NCBI RefSeq assembly: GCF_024213375.1
Contig: NZ_JANAVJ010000001.1
Coordinates: 1 to 64,000 of the forward strand
From: Paenibacillus sp. MZ04-78.2
GTDB lineage: Bacteria > Bacillota > Bacilli > Paenibacillales > NBRC-103111
Direction of reading: 5' to 3'
Length of the DNA: 64,000 nucleotides
Shown: positions 1 to 8,822 of the stretch, piece by piece
How the letters are laid out: each line of letters starts with the position of its first letter
How positions within the stretch are numbered: position 1 is the first letter of the stretch
Position numbers and translations under genes: made by a program
Notes under the pieces: generated by a model
Databases searched by the model: none
What the model saw: the letters and a program-made list of their open reading frames with translations, nothing else
What the model was told of the DNA's origin: nothing

Positions 1-223
1 CTGCGCCGCTGCTTGCGCTCCCGCGCCTGCGCCCGTCCCCGGCTGCGCCGCTGCTTGCGCTCCCGCGCCTGCGCCCGTCCCCGGCTGCGCCGCTGCTTGC
101 GCTCCCGCGCCTGCGCCCGTCCCCGGCTGCGCCGCTGCTTGCGCTCCCGCGCCTGCGCCCGTCCCCGGCTGCGCCGCTGCTTGCGCTCCCGCGCCTGCGC
201 CCGCCCCCGGCTGCGCCGCTGCT
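1..223. repeat. 42-bp tandem minisatellite inside a coding region
   Basis: Five adjacent 42-bp units start at 1, 43, 85, 127 and 169, with a partial sixth at 211-223. The units are identical except for a single C/T change in the fifth (Thr to Ala in the product). Because 42 is divisible by three, any gain or loss of units keeps the minus-strand frame and only changes linker length. The array touches the window edge, so the true copy number is unknown. Confidence 0.95.
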
Positions 224-930
224 GGCGTCCCCTCTCCGTTGGGTTTCGCCCCGATCAGCAAGCTCGCCGTATCGCGAAGCTGTTGAACAAGCTGCCGCAC
301 GTTTTGCAGCAGCTCGCGGCTTTGCGGCAACAGCGCAGCGTTCCCTTCCAGCACGCGTCCTGCAAGTTGTCCGAGCTGATCCAAAACCTCATGAAACGGC
401 GGACCCTGCACCGCCTGCCGCACCGAAGAGACCGTCTCCGGAGTTAGCGGCAGTCCTTTTTGGAACGCGACGACAGCCGACGGAAGCCATGCTTCTTGCG
501 GCATATTCGGAGGCATTTGAGCCTGCAGCTTCGCAAACGCCTGCACATTTTCCTTTGTCAAGGTAACTCCTGTCTGATTCAGAAATTGCACCAACTGCCG
601 GTTTGCCGGAGAATCGGGAAGTCCCATCGTTTTCACAATATCCGCAAGAGATCCGTCCGATAGTTGCACGTTCGACTGCAGCGGCTTAAGGACCACCTGT
701 CCGTTCGGCGATTCCGGCTGCACTTGAAGCATCGTCACTTCCCCCGGTTTCAGCGGCACTTCGAGCTGAGCCCGTACCTGCACCCCTCCGATATTGACTA
801 CAGCATCCTTCTCCGGTCCAACCTGAAGCACCATGCCCTTTACCACTTGCCCGACCTTGAGCTCCAAGGCCTTAGGCTCCGCTGCCTGCGCGTCGCCCGC
901 CAATCCCCGGATCAATCCGCTGATATTCAT
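1..930 (-). CDS. FliK/YlqG-like protein with Ala/Gly repeat linker (3' end outside window)
   Basis: The gene opens with ATG at 930 behind a GGAAGGAG Shine-Dalgarno site and runs off the left edge, so its C-terminus is not seen. The first ~90 residues are beta-rich (MNISGLIRGL..., then KVGQVVKGMVLQVG) and resemble the FliK-like YlqG proteins that follow rnhB in Bacilli. A helical middle part ends near residue 235, after which a 14-residue Pro-Gly-Thr-Gly-Ala-Gln repeat begins (PGTGAGAGAQAAAQ). The position next to rnhB fits YlqG; the flagellar role implied by FliK similarity is not shown. The linker is probably disordered. Family assignment is an inference from order and composition. Confidence 0.7.
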   Translation of the reverse strand, partial: MNISGLIRGLAGDAQAAEPKALELKVGQVVKGMVLQVGPEKDAVVNIGGVQVRAQLEVPLKPGEVTMLQVQPESPNGQVVLKPLQSNVQLSDGSLADIVKTMGLPDSPANRQLVQFLNQTGVTLTKENVQAFAKLQAQMPPNMPQEAWLPSAVVAFQKGLPLTPETVSSVRQAVQGPPFHEVLDQLGQLAGRVLEGNAALLPQSRELLQNVRQLVQQLRDTASLLIGAKPNGEGTPAAAQPGAGAGAGAQAAAQPGTGAGAGAQAAAQPGTGAGAGAQAAAQPGTGAGAGAQAAAQPGTGAGAGAQAAAQ

Positions 931-948
931 CGCTGCCGCTCCTTCCAT

Positions 949-1002
949 CTATACAAATAAAGCCGGCTTAGGCTACGTTTGCACGTCTCCTTGCCGGCTG
1001 CA
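949..1002 (-). terminator. Likely intrinsic terminator after rnhB
   Basis: Arms 961-967 and 993-999 (AGCCGGC/GCCGGCT) close a hairpin followed on the minus strand by a short T-rich tail (TTTATTTG). It lies 63 bases past the rnhB stop and just upstream of the FliK-like gene. The tail is weak, so read-through is plausible. Confidence 0.5.
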
Positions 1003-1064
1003 TTTCCGGTTCATTGTATATATCGGCTAACTGCCGGGCTTTTTTCAGCGCAGACTTGCAACGA

Positions 1065-1733
1065 CTAGAATAGCACCTGCTGTTCGTAAACGATGTTTCT
1101 TAAAAACGTTTTGCGATGCATCGGCGACGGGCCATATTCTGCCACACGCTCCCGATGCATTTTTGTCGCATATCCTTTATGTATCGCAATGCCGTACTCT
1201 GGAAATTCTATATCCCATTGCAAGCACATGCGGTCCCGAGTCACCTTCGCAATAATGGAAGCGGCTGCGATCGACTGGCTTAAAGCATCACCGTGGATAA
1301 CGGCAAGCTGCTCCACATCCACATCGACTTTCTCGGCATCGACAAGCAGCGAATCGGGAATGGGGTCCAGTTGTTCGACCGCACGCTTCATCGCGAGCCG
1401 CGCCGCCTGCTTAATATTGATCCGTTCGATCGTGTCGACGTCCGCCACCCCGATGCCGATGGACAGCGCCTCCCGCTGGATCACATCATACAACGTTTCC
1501 CGCTTCTTCTCGCTTAGCTTCTTCGAATCGTCGACGCCTTCGAGCACCAGACCTTGTGGTAAAATAACCGCCGCAGCCACCACATCGCCGAATAAGCAGC
1601 CTCGTCCGACCTCGTCAACTCCGGCCACGAGCGTTCTGCCTCGACCCCAGAGCTCCTGTTCGTATTCCAGCATTTCCTCACCCGTATTTCCTGCACCAAG
1701 ATTCGACCTTGGCAATCCGCCATGATGTTCCAT
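1065..1733 (-). CDS. rnhB: Ribonuclease HII
   Basis: RNase HII cuts the RNA strand of RNA/DNA hybrids and starts removal of single ribonucleotides left in DNA. The DEVGRG signature is at residues 40-45, with further acidic active-site residues in LLVDAEK near 150 and the KVTRDR segment after it. The usual GPLAGPVV after the signature reads GCLFGDVV here. The length of 222 residues is close to the family norm, without the long N-terminal extension of the B. subtilis enzyme. The start overlaps the upstream stop (TAATG), suggesting translational coupling; an internal ATG at 1673 is a second possible start. Confidence 0.95.
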   Translation of the reverse strand: MEHHGGLPRSNLGAGNTGEEMLEYEQELWGRGRTLVAGVDEVGRGCLFGDVVAAAVILPQGLVLEGVDDSKKLSEKKRETLYDVIQREALSIGIGVADVDTIERINIKQAARLAMKRAVEQLDPIPDSLLVDAEKVDVDVEQLAVIHGDALSQSIAAASIIAKVTRDRMCLQWDIEFPEYGIAIHKGYATKMHRERVAEYGPSPMHRKTFLRNIVYEQQVLF

Positions 1734-2248
1734 TATACCGCAGGATTCGGGACCTGCCTATCCCCTTGTGCATAAAACCGCGAATTCAAGCTTTTTCTCG
1801 TTTCATCCAATAAGTGTAAAATTTTATTTTTGCCTTCTTCCGTCAACCTATAATACCCTGCAGAACGATCCAGGTCTACGAACAGGCGGTCGTTACTTTG
1901 AGCAAGCCAAAAGTACATCGGACGCTCTCTTCCATCCTTCAAGCTCATAGCAATCGTCATGTCAGGAGGCCGAATGTCCGGCTTGGCCGCCTCCGCAGTC
2001 GCTTCCTGTATCGCGTCGAGAAACTGTCCGATCGCATCCCGGGAAGCGATCGAACCTTGGTTGCCCGACGAATCGGTAACGATCAGGCTCGCGATATCTT
2101 CCGCCCGAATATGATGCGGCTCGCCCCACGTTCGTTTTTCGGCGGCAAAATCTTTTCCCGCCTCGTGATTGCAAGCACTGAGCAATCCGATGCCGAACAA
2201 AGCGGCGGCAACCGCCATCCGCACTTTCCATCCGTTCATTCCGTTCAT
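1733..2248 (-). CDS. Putative lipoprotein of unknown function
   Basis: The ATG at 2248 is chosen over an upstream GTG at 2257 because AGGTGGAG lies at proper distance from it. Residues 7-26 form a signal peptide ending in the lipobox LLSAC, so the mature protein should be lipidated at Cys26 and anchored outside the membrane. The rest (about 145 residues) is a small alpha/beta domain with a YYRLTEEG motif near the end; I recognise no family. Its stop overlaps the rnhB start by one base, so the two are probably co-transcribed. Function unknown. Confidence 0.75.
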   Translation of the reverse strand: MNGMNGWKVRMAVAAALFGIGLLSACNHEAGKDFAAEKRTWGEPHHIRAEDIASLIVTDSSGNQGSIASRDAIGQFLDAIQEATAEAAKPDIRPPDMTIAMSLKDGRERPMYFWLAQSNDRLFVDLDRSAGYYRLTEEGKNKILHLLDETRKSLNSRFYAQGDRQVPNPAV

Positions 2249-2354
2249 TCTCTCCACCTCTCAGCAGCCTAACTATAAATACAGGACGTCGTACGCACCC
2301 GTTTTGTTTCTTATTCCCAACCAAAAATTTCAGTGCCTGTCCATTACGGCTCCC

Positions 2355-2400
2355 CAAAAAAACAAAAAGGACCCGATTACGGAGAACCATAATCAAGTCC
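2355..2400 (-). terminator. Intrinsic terminator after the deacetylase operon
   Basis: An 11-bp stem (2369-2379 with 2390-2400, two G-U pairs) is followed on the minus strand by an uninterrupted run of T with one G (2355-2368). It lies about 110 bases past the deacetylase stop. The remaining sequence between 2258 and 2507 shows nothing else I can support. Confidence 0.8.
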
Positions 2401-2507
2401 AACAATACAGGCAATGAGCTGCGGATGAAACTCAAGAGAGAGAAACAGAATGAACTAATATAAATACATATTTTTGAATAATTATGCAAATTCTTTAATA
2501 CCTGCTC

Positions 2508-3155
2508 CTAGACGCGCAATATCATCGCTTCATTATAGCTGCGCATCATCCGGGATACGGTCACCAATTTGTAGTTATTCCCAATCAAATGCGGAAGCAG
2601 TATTTCGATGGCCTGGACCGTCTGGCTGCGATCCTCGCCCGCATCGTCTCCACTGCCGTCATGAAATAAAATAATATCGCCCGTTTGCAGCGTTTCCAGC
2701 ACCCGCTCCACAATCGTGTCGACGCCCGGGAGACTCCAGTCCTTCGTGTTTTGATGATCCGGCCAGATCACCGTATGAAGCCCGAGCCGATCCGCCGCCT
2801 CGACGGTATGCTTATTGAATTCGCCGTAAGGAGGGCGAAACAAGGAAGGCTGTATTCCCGTAATTTCTTGAATAATCCCGTTCGTCGTTTCCAGCTCGTT
2901 ATAAACATCCTGCCTTTCGCATTTGGGCAAAGCAGGATGACTGTACGTATGGTTCCCTATTTCGTGCCCCTCTTCAACAATCCGGCGAAGGAGGTCCGGG
3001 TATTGCTTGGCATAAGAGCCGATGACGAAAAAGGTGGCATAAGCTTGATGCTTCTTAAACAAATCCAAAATTTGCGGAGTATAGACCGGATTCGGACCGT
3101 CGTCGAACGTAAGCGCGAGCTGTCGTTCCCGCGAAGGCAGTTGATAGATGATCAT
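2508..3155 (-). CDS. Polysaccharide deacetylase (NodB homology, carbohydrate esterase 4)
   Basis: Start at 3155 is set by AAGGGAGAG six bases upstream, giving 215 residues; a 21-residue longer frame has no ribosome site. The NodB motifs appear in order: TFDDGP (16-21; Asp18 base, Asp19 metal ligand), HTYSHP (69-74; two metal-binding His), RPPYG near 107, and LFHDG near the end. CE4 enzymes remove N-acetyl or O-acetyl groups from peptidoglycan, chitin oligomers or other glycans using a divalent metal. There is no signal peptide, so a cytoplasmic or non-classically exported enzyme is implied. It is the last gene of a minus-strand run that begins at 5107. Confidence 0.9.
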   Translation of the reverse strand: MIIYQLPSRERQLALTFDDGPNPVYTPQILDLFKKHQAYATFFVIGSYAKQYPDLLRRIVEEGHEIGNHTYSHPALPKCERQDVYNELETTNGIIQEITGIQPSLFRPPYGEFNKHTVEAADRLGLHTVIWPDHQNTKDWSLPGVDTIVERVLETLQTGDIILFHDGSGDDAGEDRSQTVQAIEILLPHLIGNNYKLVTVSRMMRSYNEAMILRV

Positions 3156-3262
3156 CGTAACTCTCCCTTCCAAGAGGAAAATAGCAAGGAGAGGTGTTCG
3201 CTTCCTCTCCGAAAGCACGAGGTCCTCGGGTCGGATCGTCCGGCAAGCCTTGATTTCAACCG

Positions 3263-4594
3263 TTAACCCTTCGATGCCATCGCCGTCTCGGATATTCGTT
3301 GGTACAAGACGTTGCCTAATTCCTCCGCTACCCGGTATACGGCCAGTATACTTTCGACGTGCGTTTCAAGCGCGTCCCGGTTCAATAAAGGTCCGATGAC
3401 AAAGCCGTTATCCACCCCCTCAAGCTCGTAACCATTCGGCCGCAATTGGAATCCCCGCAAGGAAGCGTTCATTTTAAAATGATTTTCGCGTGCCCGCAAA
3501 TTGCCGATCAACGGGGAATCCGTCCGGTTTACGCGTCCCGCTCCAGTGCAGTTCACCACAATATCTGCCGTCAACTCGATTTCCCCCTCCTGTCCTTCCG
3601 CTTCGATATACAACCGCCGGTCTGCCCGGCTGTCCATATGGATAATTTTTGCCTGCGTGGCAGTGACAAGTCCTTCCGCTACAAAGCGGGCAGCGATCTC
3701 GATGTACTCGAGCGCCGACGGACGCTGGCCGCCGGATGTCAGAGCTTCGTTTTCTTCCCCTTCGAAGACGCCGCCCGGCAAATACCCGCTGGAGGAAACG
3801 ACATTGATGCTGCGCACAGCAGAGAGCAGCTCCGCACGATTCGATAGAAAATAGATCGCCTCAATTGCCGAAGCGTTCGAGCCTGCGATCAAGATGTCCA
3901 GCTTCCGGCCGAACGCTTTGGCGCGCGTCGCAACCGCCTTTTCCAGACCGGCATAGGCATCCTCGTACAAATCGTGGATGTACCCCTCGTCCGCGCTCAA
4001 GCCGTAGCTGTTGCTGCGCGGAATGCATCCCGTTGCCAGCACGAACGCCAGGCTATGAAAGCTTGAATCGTCGGCCAGCCGGGTCGTAAAGCCGGATGCC
4101 TCCGGCTCGATATCCGTTACCTCTCCTGTAATGAACCCAACCTTGGCCAAATTCCGCTCTTCCGCCAGCTGCACCGTTTGACGAAGCAAGCGCTCGACGT
4201 AGAAGCCGAACAGCTTCCGGGGCACATAAAGCTCGTCTACCTGCCCGCTCTGGAGCTGCTCTTTAAAGCGAAATATCCAAGCCTGCAGCAATCGATCTTC
4301 ATGGTGCACGCCTTCATGGACCAGCTCCTTATCATGCATCGACAGCCAATCCCGAAACTCTTTCGGCGTCGACTGGGCAGCCGGTTCAATCAGCAAAAAT
4401 CCGGACGGGCTTTGTTTCCCGTAAGGAATCCCGCGTCCAAATTCGCCGAAACGGTCAATCATCACGATTTCGATCGGCTTTTCTCCCGCTCCCTTGCCAG
4501 CTTCCAGCAATCGGTTCAATACATGAATGACCACCCGACTTCCTGACAAGCCTCCTCCGGCGACAACCAAATCCGCATGATTAAGGTTTACCAT
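3263..4594 (-). CDS. FAD/NAD(P)-binding protein (COG4529, NAD_binding_9 type)
   Basis: The N-terminus carries a dinucleotide-binding fold (VVAGGGLSGS, residues 10-19) followed by the RGIPYG segment typical of uncharacterised YdhS-like flavoproteins, and a second nucleotide-binding stretch (LIAGSNASAIEAI) near 235. The C-terminal VNCTGAG motif near 350 is the usual second FAD contact. At 443 residues it is shorter than many members. Substrate unknown; the family includes FAD-dependent hydroxylases and oxidoreductases. It sits 21 bases downstream of the acetyltransferase and shares its transcript. Confidence 0.8.
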   Translation of the reverse strand: MVNLNHADLVVAGGGLSGSRVVIHVLNRLLEAGKGAGEKPIEIVMIDRFGEFGRGIPYGKQSPSGFLLIEPAAQSTPKEFRDWLSMHDKELVHEGVHHEDRLLQAWIFRFKEQLQSGQVDELYVPRKLFGFYVERLLRQTVQLAEERNLAKVGFITGEVTDIEPEASGFTTRLADDSSFHSLAFVLATGCIPRSNSYGLSADEGYIHDLYEDAYAGLEKAVATRAKAFGRKLDILIAGSNASAIEAIYFLSNRAELLSAVRSINVVSSSGYLPGGVFEGEENEALTSGGQRPSALEYIEIAARFVAEGLVTATQAKIIHMDSRADRRLYIEAEGQEGEIELTADIVVNCTGAGRVNRTDSPLIGNLRARENHFKMNASLRGFQLRPNGYELEGVDNGFVIGPLLNRDALETHVESILAVYRVAEELGNVLYQRISETAMASKG

Positions 4595-4615
4595 CGCTTC
4601 CCGTCCACTCCTTTT

Positions 4616-5107
4616 TTAACTATCTTTGCCACGCAATCTGTCGATATAAATTCCCGGATTCGACCCTTCGATATCAATAGCGCCCACAACCCGTGCGTAG
4701 AACGGAGCCGCCTCCTTGGGACCGCCGATAATGGCATAGGCGTAGCCCATATCCGCCATCGCGTGCAAGCAATGCAGCAGCAGCGCTTTGCCCACCTGTC
4801 CGCCCCGATAAGCTTCGCCTACCCCGATCGGGCCGAAAAAATTCCGGTATGTCGCTTCGTAGCAAGCAAACCCGATAATTTCTCCGTCCTGTGTAGCAAT
4901 AAAGCTGCTGACCGGAGAATTGGAGAACGTGACGTCGCATTCGCTCATCCAGCCTTTGCTAAAATGGGTCTGTACCCATTCCAGCACCTGATTTTTTTCA
5001 TAAGCTCTCGGACGGCGAATCAGAATACCGTTCTCGCGCAGTGCGTTAATATAATCCTCCAACGGAGGCAACTCATAAAGCTTCACTAATCTGTCCAGCA
5101 TTTCCAC
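4616..5107 (-). CDS. GNAT-family N-acetyltransferase
   Basis: The GTG start at 5107 has GAGGTGA seven bases upstream. The acetyl-CoA pyrophosphate loop is visible as EAYRGGQVGKALL near residues 98-110, preceded by beta-strands with IGFACYEAT. At 163 residues this is a single GNAT domain with a ~40-residue N-terminal helical extension. The substrate cannot be read from sequence. It probably opens the operon that continues into the FAD protein; the gap to the MATE gene upstream is only 30 bases, so the pump may share the transcript. Confidence 0.85.
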   Translation of the reverse strand: MEMLDRLVKLYELPPLEDYINALRENGILIRRPRAYEKNQVLEWVQTHFSKGWMSECDVTFSNSPVSSFIATQDGEIIGFACYEATYRNFFGPIGVGEAYRGGQVGKALLLHCLHAMADMGYAYAIIGGPKEAAPFYARVVGAIDIEGSNPGIYIDRLRGKDS

Positions 5108-5137
5108 GATCGCTTCACCTCAAAATCATTTTCATTA

Positions 5138-6541
5138 TTACATTGCCGAATACGTCTGTTCACGCGTCTTAACCGTGACAAGGTTCCGAACCCATTTACC
5201 TTGCCGGATGCGATAAAGCGTCAAGCACGCCTTCACAAGGTCTTCCATGATGACCAGAATAAAAATTTGCGGCAAGCTCCACTTCAAGACGAATGCGCCC
5301 ACTAAAGCAAGCGGAAGGCCGATCAGCCATTGTCCAGTAAAATCAATCACCAATCCCGCGTTCAAGTCTCCTCCGCTGCGCAGCACCCCGCTGATCCCGA
5401 CGGCATTGATCGTTTTCAGCCAAAACGTGAACGCCATGATCATATACACTTGGAACGCCGCATCGATTAACGATTCGTCGATCGCCCCGTACAACCCGAT
5501 AATCGGGCGGTAAAACAACAGCAGCAGCGAACCCAGCCCGAGCGACAGCAAAAGACTGATCATGAGCATTCCTTTAGCCTGTTCAATTACCGCATTAAAG
5601 CGCTGTTGCCCAAGAGTATGCCCCAGAAGCACAGCCGTCGCCGTTGCGCAACCTTGTTCAAAAGCGGCGCTGAAAGAATCGATGGTCGCCATCATCGACA
5701 TAACAGCCAACGCTTCGGTGCTGATCTTTCCGTAAATGACGTGATACAAGAAAATACCCGTAGACCAGATGAAGCCGTTGACGGTAGACAGCACGGATAT
5801 TCGGACAAACTGTACTAAACGAGCTTTGCTGATATAACGGATGAAATCGTTCGGAACGAACGCCAGGGGGTGTTTTCTGAAGTAAATCATTGCGGTGAGC
5901 AGCAAGGCCTCCGCCACACTACTGATCAGCGTAGCATAGGCAGCCCCCATGATGCCGAACTGGGGAAACCCGGCTTTTCCAAAAATAAGCAGGTAGTTGA
6001 GCAACACATTCAAGGCGACGCCTCCGATGCTGAAGTACATCGCTGTGGAAGCTTGTCCAATCGCTCGAAGACCGACGCCAAACACATTGACAATCGCTAA
6101 AAAAATGACGCTTAACGAAATGACGCCCAAATACTTCGACGCGATTTCGGCAAGATGGCTATCGGAAGTGGCCAGCCCCATAACGACCGCCGGATTGGCC
6201 GTAAAGAGGAGCAGAACCGGCAGCACGACAAGCACAAACGCCATACCGAAACTGAGACCCAGAATTCCTTTCACACCGGAGAGATTGTTCGCTCCCCAAT
6301 ATTGGGCGGCCAGAACGCCGCAACCGCTGCTGAGGCCGACGAGCAGCACAATCGAAATCATCATCGCTTTGCTGACAATACCGACCGCAGCCACTTCGGT
6401 TTGTCCCAACGTCCCAACCATAAGGACATCCGCCAAATTCCGCGACGACAGCATAAGCACCTGAATAATGACTGGAATCGCCGTCGTAATAAAACTGACG
6501 AAAAATGCTTTTTCAAAGCCGAAAAGCTTTCTTGTTTTCAT
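5138..6541 (-). CDS. MATE-family multidrug/toxin efflux transporter
   Basis: Start at 6541 is supported by AGGAGAA with six-base spacing, giving 467 residues. The protein is a chain of about twelve hydrophobic helices in two similar halves, with conserved MATE features: an early VLMVGTLGQTEVAAVG segment at the end of helix 1-2, and GIGLR/GVGLRAIGQ in the first half. MATE pumps expel cationic drugs or metabolites in exchange for Na+ or H+ across the cytoplasmic membrane. The upstream promoter overlaps an inverted repeat, suggesting control by a dimeric repressor not encoded next to it. Confidence 0.92.
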   Translation of the reverse strand: MKTRKLFGFEKAFFVSFITTAIPVIIQVLMLSSRNLADVLMVGTLGQTEVAAVGIVSKAMMISIVLLVGLSSGCGVLAAQYWGANNLSGVKGILGLSFGMAFVLVVLPVLLLFTANPAVVMGLATSDSHLAEIASKYLGVISLSVIFLAIVNVFGVGLRAIGQASTAMYFSIGGVALNVLLNYLLIFGKAGFPQFGIMGAAYATLISSVAEALLLTAMIYFRKHPLAFVPNDFIRYISKARLVQFVRISVLSTVNGFIWSTGIFLYHVIYGKISTEALAVMSMMATIDSFSAAFEQGCATATAVLLGHTLGQQRFNAVIEQAKGMLMISLLLSLGLGSLLLLFYRPIIGLYGAIDESLIDAAFQVYMIMAFTFWLKTINAVGISGVLRSGGDLNAGLVIDFTGQWLIGLPLALVGAFVLKWSLPQIFILVIMEDLVKACLTLYRIRQGKWVRNLVTVKTREQTYSAM

Positions 6542-6668
6542 CCCGGTTCTCCTATCGTATGTCTCTTCATCCTCTCGCCGGATGTTTTGCAGACCGGCCA
6601 AACGTTTTCGTCCTTACTTCTTCTCGTCTTCTCGCACAGCTTCACTCCTTCCCCCATTCATCAGGGAT

Positions 6669-6706
6669 ATTTTATCTTCAATCCCATAAATAGTTAATCA
6701 CTATTT
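6669..6706 (-). promoter_or_regulatory. Promoter with overlapping inverted repeat for the MATE gene
   Basis: On the minus strand TTAACT (6692-6697) and TAAAAT (6669-6674) are 17 bases apart. The -35 element lies within the inverted repeat AAATAGT-TAATC-ACTATTT (6688-6706), which looks like a repressor operator of MarR or TetR type. Inference only. Confidence 0.5.
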
Positions 6707-6797
6707 ATTTAAAAAGGATATTATCAAATATTTCCCATTGGAGCAATAGGTTTTTATTAATTTTAATAAGCGAAATGTTGTTCATCGAGGGTTGAAA

Positions 6798-6831
6798 TTT
6801 AGAAAAGCCTCTTGCGCCATAACGCAGAGGC
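6798..6831 (-). terminator. Intrinsic terminator after the GH20 gene
   Basis: Arms 6806-6816 and 6823-6831 (GCCTCTTGCG/CGCAGAGGC) with a six-base loop, followed on the minus strand by TTTTCTAAATTT. It lies about 30 bases past the GH20 stop. Confidence 0.75.
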
Positions 6832-6864
6832 GGTCTCTTGAAAACAAAATGCGCTTCTTTTCGG

Positions 6865-8784
6865 TCAAAAGATCGGCAGCACATGGAAAAACACATTCGG
6901 CGAAGCAATGCGAAAATAATAGCTGCTCCAGCCCGCGCCTTTGTTGTTAAAACGATTGCGCTGACCGAACAACAACCGCTCCTGCTCCAATTCCTCCAGT
7001 TTATCGATTCTGCCCTCCACATAATCCAGCAGTCGCGCGCCTGCGCTTTCCAGCCTTGTCAGAACGCCGCCATAGCGGATATCGAGCACTTCCCATCCAA
7101 AAGGCTTATACATCGCGTGCCACTGGTTCCGATGGGCAATCCGCAGCGCGTTGACGCGTCGGGAAAGCTCGGGAAGCACATGCAGGGCCGCATCTTTAAG
7201 CTTTTCCAGTTGACCATTGTCGTAAGCCTGCTTCAGGTCGATGCCTAACTGGCTTTTTAACGCCAGTACCCTGCACAATTGTTCCGGCACCTCGAACAAA
7301 TAATCAAGCTCCGCCTCTGGATTGCGTCGTTCATGAATCGCTTGTTCCAAGCGCGCATAATGCTCCGACAGCTCCAATCCCTCGATCTGCTTGTCGAACA
7401 ACCCCAACAGCACATCCTGCCACAGCAAAAACTTGGACGGATTGCTCTGCTCCGTATTGTCCGGCACGCTCCCCGGCGTTTCGTCCAAATATTTCAGATG
7501 GAGGAACGACTCCGCATCAATGCCCGTACAAAACTTCACTCTTTGATGCAATTGTTCCGTGCTCACTTCCTCCGCGTAAGCATGCTCCGCATACAGCTGA
7601 ATGCCAAGCAGCGCATTGAAGTGATTATTTTCCATGCCGTCGTCGCCCCACATGGCTGCATGCACCTGCTTCACACCTTCTTTTTTGCAGGCTTTCAAAG
7701 CTGCCTCGGACGTTTTCAAAGAAAGTCCGTAGTTCGTCCCGAAGCAGTTCCACGTCCAGATGCCGCCAAGGAAAATCGGATTTTGACCCCGGCCCAATTG
7801 ACGATGAATATCAATCAGATACGAGTAGTCCTTTTCTTCCGTATGGAAAAAGTCCCAGTACACTAACCGTACGTCGTTCGGAATCACATTCACCATTTCC
7901 TCGGAAAGCTCCACGTTTTTCACGAACACGTAATGATCGCCTTCGGCCTTGGAAGCCATCTTCAAGAACATATCTCCGTACATGCATGGCTCCAAGCCGA
8001 GCTTTTGGGCAATTTGGCGCACCTTGGACAAGTGCTGGATCATCACGTCGAACCGGTCCTTGTAACCGAACCGGTCCAGGTATTTCCCCCTTCCCAGCTC
8101 CTCCGCTTCGTCCATGCCGATGTTCACCTTTTTGCTGCGGAACGGAGCGGTGGCAGCTGCAAGCATTTTCTCAATCAGCTCGTACGTCGGCTCGTAATCG
8201 GACAGCAGCACGCCTCTTGTGTCCCGGTAGTGTGCCGCCTGCTCCCATTTCAAAAACTCCTCCAGATGCGCATAAGTCTGGATGCTGGGATAAGCTTCGA
8301 TGCCAAAGATGTCGGCGTAATCGTCAATCGCTTTCAATTCGGCGAACGAATATCTCCCCCGCATGTAGCCGAAATAAGGCTCGCCTTCCAGCTCGTACAC
8401 GTCTTCCATGTAAAGCACCATCGAGTTGAGCCCCATCAGTGCGAGTTTGCGAATCCATTCTTTAAAGCTGTCCACCGTCAATACCGCATTGCGGGACAAG
8501 TCGAACTGCGGCCCGATCGCATCGAACTGCGGATGCTCTTCGATATGGAACGATTCTTTCTCGCCGTAATGCTGAATAAACAATCCTAATGCGCGAAAAA
8601 ATTCATGCTTTTTTCCATAGCGGATCGTTCCTTGCCCTTGTTCCAGCCGAACCTCCAACACATTCGGCGTCCGTTCCACACGCACCGGGATTCCGTCATC
8701 CGACAGCGTAAACCGCAGTTCCTCCGCCATCAGTCCGATCCCGGCTGACAGTTCTTCCGTTTGCCCTTCAAACTTTATTCTCAT
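6865..8784 (-). CDS. Family 20 glycoside hydrolase, beta-N-acetylhexosaminidase (GH20C-like)
   Basis: GH20 enzymes remove terminal beta-GlcNAc or beta-GalNAc by substrate-assisted catalysis. The Asp-Glu catalytic pair is in IGMDEAEEL (Asp225, Glu226) after a small N-terminal domain (residues 1-85) and the start of a TIM barrel. The active-site tryptophan segment GIWTWNCFGTNYG is near 345. There is no signal peptide, so it should act in the cytoplasm on imported oligosaccharides. GGAGGGATAAGCG sets the start. It is divergent from an RpiR regulator and nagA, forming an amino-sugar utilisation module; control by that regulator is likely. Confidence 0.9.
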   Translation of the reverse strand: MRIKFEGQTEELSAGIGLMAEELRFTLSDDGIPVRVERTPNVLEVRLEQGQGTIRYGKKHEFFRALGLFIQHYGEKESFHIEEHPQFDAIGPQFDLSRNAVLTVDSFKEWIRKLALMGLNSMVLYMEDVYELEGEPYFGYMRGRYSFAELKAIDDYADIFGIEAYPSIQTYAHLEEFLKWEQAAHYRDTRGVLLSDYEPTYELIEKMLAAATAPFRSKKVNIGMDEAEELGRGKYLDRFGYKDRFDVMIQHLSKVRQIAQKLGLEPCMYGDMFLKMASKAEGDHYVFVKNVELSEEMVNVIPNDVRLVYWDFFHTEEKDYSYLIDIHRQLGRGQNPIFLGGIWTWNCFGTNYGLSLKTSEAALKACKKEGVKQVHAAMWGDDGMENNHFNALLGIQLYAEHAYAEEVSTEQLHQRVKFCTGIDAESFLHLKYLDETPGSVPDNTEQSNPSKFLLWQDVLLGLFDKQIEGLELSEHYARLEQAIHERRNPEAELDYLFEVPEQLCRVLALKSQLGIDLKQAYDNGQLEKLKDAALHVLPELSRRVNALRIAHRNQWHAMYKPFGWEVLDIRYGGVLTRLESAGARLLDYVEGRIDKLEELEQERLLFGQRNRFNNKGAGWSSYYFRIASPNVFFHVLPIF

Positions 8785-8822
8785 CGCTTATCCCTCCAAA
8801 CTTGTATGGATACAAAAAAACA

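Noticed and set aside
1-223. Repeat array considered as a CRISPR
   Set aside because: Units are contiguous with no spacers and code for a regular peptide on the minus strand.
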